Shown here: piece after piece, positions 58,454 through 64,000 of the stretch
Layout: each line of letters opens with the position of its first letter
Position numbering within the stretch: position 1 is the stretch's first letter
NCBI GenBank assembly: GCA_951799445.1
Contig: OX637292.1
Span: 5,831,296-5,895,295, forward strand
Reading direction: 5' to 3'
Length of the DNA stretch: 64,000 nt
Source of the DNA: Pseudisothecium myosuroides
Taxonomy: Eukaryota > Streptophyta > Bryopsida > Hypnales > Lembophyllaceae
Notes under the pieces: model-generated
Told to the model about the DNA's origin: nothing
Seen by the model: the letters and a program-made list of their open reading frames with translations, nothing else
Databases searched by the model: none
Program-made: the position numbers and the translations under genes

Positions 58454-61400
58454 CTACCTACCAGGATTGTTAGTCCAATAGACATTACTATTGGGACCAG
58501 GAGCGATCATGCCCGGACGAATGGCCCCCGGCTGCAGATAAACAGGTTGCGGGGGATTACTGTAGCAAGGGATTCCAGTGACTATACTTGGACCGTTTAC
58601 CGGCCATTGACCAGCAGCCGGTCCTCTACCATCTGCAGCTGGATGGACCGCGCCTGGCATTTGCCCCGCTCCTTGGCTTTGCATTTGGTGTCCCGCTCCT
58701 TGAGAACTCCTAGAATACTGTGCTGGCGGTATGAACACTCCAGTCCCGACAGGCTGAGGTGGAGGTGCATACATACTCATTTGCTGAGGGAGAGGGTACG
58801 AAGCCATAGGGACCAAGTTAACCCTTGCTTGGTACATGCCTTCTGGATGTTGGTAATCACCTGCACAGAAGTTCAAAGTTGCTGGTAAGGATGACTTTCA
58901 GGAGTACTGTAGAAACGAAGAAAGACCATTTTTGGCTGACTACCTCGGTGATAGGCCTCGTCCTTCGAGGGTTCAAAGGACACAAGTCAAACATTACCAA
59001 TGAAATTGCAGAATCGATCACGAAGTGCAAGACTTGCATTCTGCGATAAGTGGCAATTCTGAAACGAGACTTCAAAACTCTACGGGAGAGCAAATAAATC
59101 TGACGAGGATTTGAGGCTCGGAATAGCGCAGGGTTCAACATGGAAGAGGATCTTGCAGTTGAGGTCGCATACCCTGACACACCCTAACATACAATTCCAG
59201 GGTTTGGGTGCCCACTGCTGCATTTATCATGATAGATACGAAGTCCAACAACCGAGCAAGCAGGTAACATGAAGAGAATTCGGACCTGTGGGTTGATGAG
59301 GCCATCGCAGACCAGAACCTAGATATGGAGCATGTTGAACTTGATGAACCTCCCCATGAAGCGCTCCATTAGAAAGTCCCCAGTGTGGAGGACCTGCAGA
59401 CCTTTGTGGAGATAGATGCGGCTGCTGCTGCTGCTGAATAGGTCTTATACCAGAAACAAAATCGTGATGTGGAGACTGATAAGGCAGAGACTGACGCTCA
59501 TTGTAGTTGACCATAGGAGGTCTTAAGTCAGGAACCTGAGAGTAAGTGATGTCCGAACGAGGGGATCTATTCCAAGAGTTTGGCCTGTCTGGAGAAGGAT
59601 GAAACTGTCCTCTGTGATGTTCCCCGCCAAGTCCCTTATCTCTAGAAAACACTGGCGATCCGAGAGAGTTACTCCTCTGATGACCCATTCCAGCTGCACG
59701 CGCCTTCAGTGTGTCATCAACTTCAAGCTGCGAATAAAATCCACCAATTTATCAATTTGCTATTGCAAATGGACGAACTCTCATTCTATCGGTTATCACT
59801 GTCGGAGCACGACAATCTGTTGAACAAGCAAAGTAAGTTCCGAAATTTTTTTACTAAACCCAGGCCCCTGTGATGAGACGACTACAGTATTGTAGAGGAT
59901 GCTAAAACCGTTAGGACCCAATCCAGCCTCCTACACTGACCTTCATTAGCAACCGCAACTCATCTCTTCCACTACACTTCCACTACAATTCGCAACTTGG
60001 TTGCTGGCTAAATATCCATGGCCACTGATATCGGAATAGAAATGGGATCTGTCTTCCGTCACTTCAGTAGCGGTCTACAACCTCCCACTTTGAATGTCTA
60101 TCTAAGAATCATCATACATAGTGATAAAGTTTCGATTTCAGGAGAGCTTGGGCATTGTACCCAAGTGATCTCTCCAGAGAATTCAATAATGATCTCCCAA
60201 TGAAAACACACTCCTGCATATGCTTAAAGGCAAATCCAATGTGTTAAATAGTGTCCTCTACGTTACATCACAATGAATTCGCGTTGCAGTGACTTACCAT
60301 CTTTGCGGAATCGCTTCTTGAAAATCTACCCCTGCCACCTCCTCTGCCACCCCTGCCTCCATTACGTCCTCCAGCCTTGTGCCGGCCACCCCTATCCCCA
60401 CGACCCCCGCCCCTACCCATATCACCAATTTCATGCTTCTGCTTTGCAGCCAACTTCCGCAACCTTTTCGCCTCCTCCTCCTTCTCATCATCAGAAAATT
60501 CTTCTTCATCCGTTACCTCCTCGTCATGATGTCCTGAAGCGTCATACCCTTTCTTCCGGAGCTCCGGATCATTCAGAACGAAACTCGCGAATTCTTGCAC
60601 GAATCCCACCGTAACGCCTTGCGAAGCTACGTCTGGCACATCGGCCGCCTTGTTGTACCGGATGACATAGTAGGGTTTCTTGACGGGTCCAAACACTTCG
60701 TCAACTATGCCTAACGGTTTCCGGTGTTCTGTTAGCCACAGAATTGAGCCTTCGTTCAGTACCATCTCATGTTCAACGGCCTCCACAATGACTTTTTTGT
60801 CCATGATCTGAAATTTGAAAATATGCAAAGTGTAAGAAGAGGACGGTTCCAAAACAGAGAGAATCCAGAATAACTATGACTAACTTCTTGGTTAGAGCGT
60901 CTTCAAATTTTCAACATGCACTACTGGTGGTGGCCAGCCTCGAATCTAAACCCTAGGCTACAATGAAGTGCTGGAAAACTACATTTCTTAACAGTAAATC
61001 AATCGATCAGAAGGGTAGAGTGCTGCGCAGGAGACTCCCTTGTATGTTCTACGGAGAGGATGTATCAGGGGTGGGGCTGGGGTACCTGAGCAGCACTCGT
61101 CCCGATCTAAAATGGCCCAATCATTACCCGTATTATACATGCAAGTATCAGGTTGCGAACCCCCTCGCTCGATCGCCGGTCACGGCAAGAGAGTGAAACG
61201 CAACAGGAGCTGGATTGATGAGGAGCTCGAAAATCTTACACAAGTCTAAGTAGTCCCACTCGAAATCAAGCTCAAAAACACATAGCCATTAGAATTATCC
61301 TCTAGCAAAGAAGGGTTGCTAGTGTATTATCAGTAAAAGGAGGGTCTGAAGGAGAGAAACCTCAAGATTCACGGTACTCGAAGAATTCAAGGATAACTCT

Positions 61401-62395
61401 TTACCGCGGTTACTTCTCCGACCCTAATCTAAGCCCGCTTGCCACACTACTGCGAAATCGAACTACACGCGTAATGACCTCACGCTTCAACAGATGTAAC
61501 ACATTGCTTTGAGCGTCCGCTGTATGCGATAAGAGAACTTACAGAGGAGACCACACCAACTTGGTGCGGAACTTGATTGGGATCCAAGACTGCTTCAATC
61601 TCCGGCACGGGAGGCAGGTCCTGCATCCGAAGGTCACGCATGCACCACTCAGATCCCAAAGAATCACGATTCAAGGAGGCCAATGCCGATTACGCTAGAC
61701 CCGAGCATTCATTTCAGAGGACACAAAAACACGTGAGGACGCACACTCAACAAGAATCACGCAAGCTCAAAGTTAAAAAGAAGCGGCACCGTGACTTCAT
61801 TCGCCGTGCGCGGGGGCTCCGTCGCCCCGTCGTCTTCTTCCTCACTATCCCCGTCCTTAGCTCGTTGCGCCATCTTCTCCAACTCTTCCGCGCCTTCAAT
61901 ATGACTCTTCTTCAAATCACCCGCATTCACGTCCCCATCCTCCCCCTCATCACTCCCCTCCTCCGAAGACTCGTCACTCTCTCCCAAAGGATCACTATCT
62001 TCCTCAACCATCCCCTCCGCATTCCCATCGTCGACTCCCTCCTCCTCCTCATCACTCTCCTCCTCCTCTTCTTCCACCACTTTCTTAACTCGATTGCTCT
62101 TACTAGCCCCATTGCCGTTCCCATTAACCGGCACCTCCGCGGCTTGCGCAGCAAGAAGCACATCCTGCGGAACCTCCTTGATCTCGCCGTCCTCCTCCTT
62201 GCTGCACGCACTGTCTCCTTCTTCTTCTCCTCCCCCCGCGACATTGCTCCCTCGCCTCCTCCTCCCGCCCGATCTTGGGTCTCCCCCGCTCAACCCCGGC
62301 ATTTCAACGTCCGACACTATCTCCCCCGCCTCGACCTCCACCTCGAGCTCCATCTCCGATCCCCCTTTCCCGTTCCCTTTCCCACCCTCCGCCAT
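58454..62395 (-). CDS. NAF1: NAF1, H/ACA ribonucleoprotein assembly factor, 5 exons, 680 aa
   Basis: Nuclear chaperone that holds the place of GAR1 while H/ACA snoRNPs (pseudouridylation guides, telomerase RNP) assemble with dyskerin. Exons (minus): 62395-61790, 61620-61543, 60807-60298, 59727-59286, 58860-58454; all GT-AG, total 2043 nt in frame to TAG. The N-terminal 200 residues are Glu/Asp/Ser-rich. The Gar1/Naf1 core starts at the exon 1/2 junction (TANEV-T-DLPPVP), then VGVVSS-IMDKKVIVEA, EGSILWL, GIVDEVFGPV (residues 261-270) and YYVIRYN. A Gly/Arg-rich segment follows (about 360-390, RGGG units) and a Pro/Gln-rich C-terminal half, as in plant NAF1. Start chosen at MAEGGKG (62395), where the acidic region begins; an in-frame ATG at 62446 would add 17 residues. 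No defects seen. Confidence 0.92.
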
Positions 62396-62539
62396 TCTCA
62401 CAAGCCGTGTCTCCCCGTGTTCGCAGCCGTGTGTGTCTCCCCACAATCACACCTCACCAACCGCAACCAATCCAACCCCGGCCATCTCCTCGCACACCAA
62501 CCTTCATGCACTAATCATTCCCGCGCGGTTGGAGTTCAG

Positions 62540-62780
62540 CTCTGTCACAAACCCACAACAACAACAACACGACTCTCTGCTCTCTCTACTCTCTCTCTCT
62601 CTGCTTCCCCTCTCTTTCTCTTTTTCTCTTTGTCTCTCTCTGTCTCTCTGACTCTCTCTTCTCTCTCAAAAGACTGTGTACCTCTCTCTTGCTGCTCTCT
62701 GAGCTGTTTTCTCCCTTTTCTTTGTTTCCTTTTTCGTTTTGGAGAGATGATTTTCTTTCTTTCTTTCGCACTCACTCACT
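62540..62780 (-). promoter_or_regulatory. CT/GA-rich leader-promoter tract of NAF1
   Basis: On the plus strand a long CTCTCTCT/TTTCTC tract, which reads GA-rich on the transcribed strand, 150-390 bp before the NAF1 ATG. Such GA/CT microsatellites are common in plant core promoters and 5' leaders. No TATA box was recognised. Long open frames across it (such as 61577-62806 plus) are low-complexity artefacts. Confidence 0.5.
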
Positions 62781-63275
62781 CAGCCCATGGTTGCAAGCAA
62801 CCCTAACTTAATCATCTCCGTCGCAGCAGACCCACCCGGCCCCTCCTCCTGACGTCAACTCTCCTGCTGCTGTCTTCCCCGGTGCGTTGCGTGCGTGGGG
62901 CCGCTGCTGTCCTCCATCATTACCGAGTCCCAATGAACTCCGTTCCGACCTCCATGAAATACGGGCGTAGTAATCTCGTCACAAAACACACCCCATCATC
63001 ATCAGCATGCCCTAAGTGAACCGAACATGTCCTCCTCCGTGAATTTCGTCCGCCATCATGTACAGAGAATCAACATTGCACTGCTCACGGCTCAGGCAGG
63101 CACGGCTCACGGCTGGAAGGCAACGAAATACACAGGCAGCAGCGGGTGAGACGGACGGACGGGTAACCATTTTTTAGGGTAAGCGACGGACGCAGGGCTT
63201 TCTTTAAGTTATTAGGAGGAGGTAAGCGACACTTTCTTCTTTTTTTTATGTTTCAGTTCAGTCAGCCAGCCAAAA
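62781..63275. other. Upstream region of NAF1, no gene
   Basis: Higher GC than the window average; no coding signal recognised. Confidence 0.4.
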
Positions 63276-63697
63276 TTTTGTGGGCGAAGGGTTCACGTAA
63301 GTAACTGCATTTAAATTGTGTGTGTGGCATGGTGCAAGACCATCACTTAATATTTAGATTCTTGTGTAAAATGTATGTCTTGAGAAGATGAGGATTTAGA
63401 GTCGCTTTAGGATGTATCTATTTTTAGCATTTTGGAAATTTATAGTTTAGTCATATGATTGTTGTTGAAACATTCCTTGCAAAGAGTTTTGTGGGCGAAG
63501 GGTTTACGTAAGTAACTGCACCTAAATTGTGTGGGGGGCATCGTGCAAGGCCATCACTTAATATCTAGATTCTTGCCTAAAATGTATGTCTTGTGAAGAT
63601 GAGGATTTAGAGTCAGTTTTAAGATGTATCTATTTTTAGCATTTTGGACATTTATAAATTATTATTCACACAACGTCCAAACATTGCATGCAAAGAG
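63276..63697. repeat. Tandem duplication, 211-bp unit, two copies
   Basis: Unit 1 63276-63486 and unit 2 63487-63697 both start TTTTGTGGGCGAAGGGTT and share AAGTAACTGCA, CATCACTTAATAT, GAAGATGAGGATTTAGAGTC and CTATTTTTAGCATTTTGGA. Roughly 85-90% identical. Function unknown. Confidence 0.8.
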
Positions 63698-63699
63698 AA

Positions 63700-63824
63700 T
63701 GGGGAATTTTTTTTTTGACTGGCAAGAAGGATTTAATGATGATCAAGATAGTTTAATCAACAAATTACTATCCAAATCAACACGACAAAATCAACAAAAA
63801 AAACTGAATTTTCTAGTAGGGTAA
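63700..63824. mobile_element. Possible MITE related to 42270-42427
   Basis: CCAAATCAACACGACAAAATCAACAAAAAAAACTGAATTTTCTAGTAGGG-like end (in pieces: CCAAATCAAC, AAAATCAACAAA, TTTTCTAGTAGG) resembles the right end of the 42-kb MITE; its left partner GGGAATTTTTTTTTTGAC near 63701 is weak. Confidence 0.35.
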
Positions 63825-64000
63825 TAATGGAAACCAAACTTTGAAATGCTTATTTGGTTGATTTAAATGTAGCTATACTTTACCGCCTCATTTTGGCATT
63901 GGTTGTCCTAACACTAAAAAATTGGATGATATTTATAAAAGGAATTTTTTAAAATATTGGATTCACTGGTACGAGGGATAGAAATTAATAATAATAGGTG

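Noticed and set aside
58343..58888. 181-codon plus-strand open frame
   Set aside because: Antisense to NAF1 exon 5 (Pro/Gln-rich); no domain and no independent splice signals.
61577..62806. 409-codon open frame on the plus strand, rich in Leu, Ser and Pro
   Set aside because: It lies antisense to NAF1 exon 1 and its CT-rich leader; the frame stays open because of low-complexity sequence, while the minus strand gives a recognisable spliced NAF1.

Overview
The window looks like nuclear DNA of a land plant, possibly a bryophyte or other non-seed plant (inference, not proven). Grounds: GT-AG introns of about 80 bp to 1.6 kb, a CACTA transposon gene with the plant tnp2/DUF4218/DUF4216 layout, a Stowaway-type MITE, a short LINE copy with a 14-bp target duplication, a NAF1 gene with a CT-rich leader, and long AT-rich tracts full of MITEs. 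Coding islands have higher GC than the roughly 70% AT spacers.

Layout. 1-4.7 kb: body of a decayed CACTA (En/Spm) transposon. 4.9-17 kb: AT-rich, gene-free, built of MITEs, TTAA-ended elements and a 1.6-kb inverted-repeat element. 17.5-34 kb: the most interesting locus. An 11-exon gene for a 1454-residue TPR-CHAT (caspase-like) protease lies on the plus strand. It is flanked by two copies, both on the minus strand, of a two-exon gene whose product looks like a gasdermin-type pore-forming protein with an acidic C-terminal tail. The two copies belong to a segmental duplication (about 17.57-20.53 kb and 30.22-34.06 kb). 34-38.7 kb: more TTAA-ended and CACTA-type MITEs. 38.7-51.3 kb: a large, almost perfect palindrome with 3245-bp arms around a 6.1-kb spacer; each arm carries a small secreted bacterial-type SH3 (SH3b) protein gene with a 14-nt first coding exon. 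A much older inverted repeat lies just outside it (37.9-38.7 kb and 53.1-53.8 kb). 51.3-58 kb: AT-rich, with a tandem repeat, a LINE fragment and a Stowaway-type element. 58.4-62.4 kb: a complete five-exon NAF1 gene (H/ACA snoRNP assembly factor) on the minus strand. 62.4-64 kb: its CT-rich promoter/leader, a 211-bp tandem duplication and part of a MITE.

How the genes may work together. In bacteria and filamentous fungi, gasdermin genes often lie beside protease genes, including CHAT proteases, which cut off an inhibitory C-terminal end and release a membrane pore that kills the cell. The protease between two gasdermin-like genes here has the same logic. If confirmed, it would be a gasdermin/CHAT cell-death module in a plant genome. 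The similarity was recognised by eye from motif order, so a profile search and a structure prediction are the decisive tests. NAF1 is housekeeping. The SH3b pair is probably secreted and has no evident link to the other genes.
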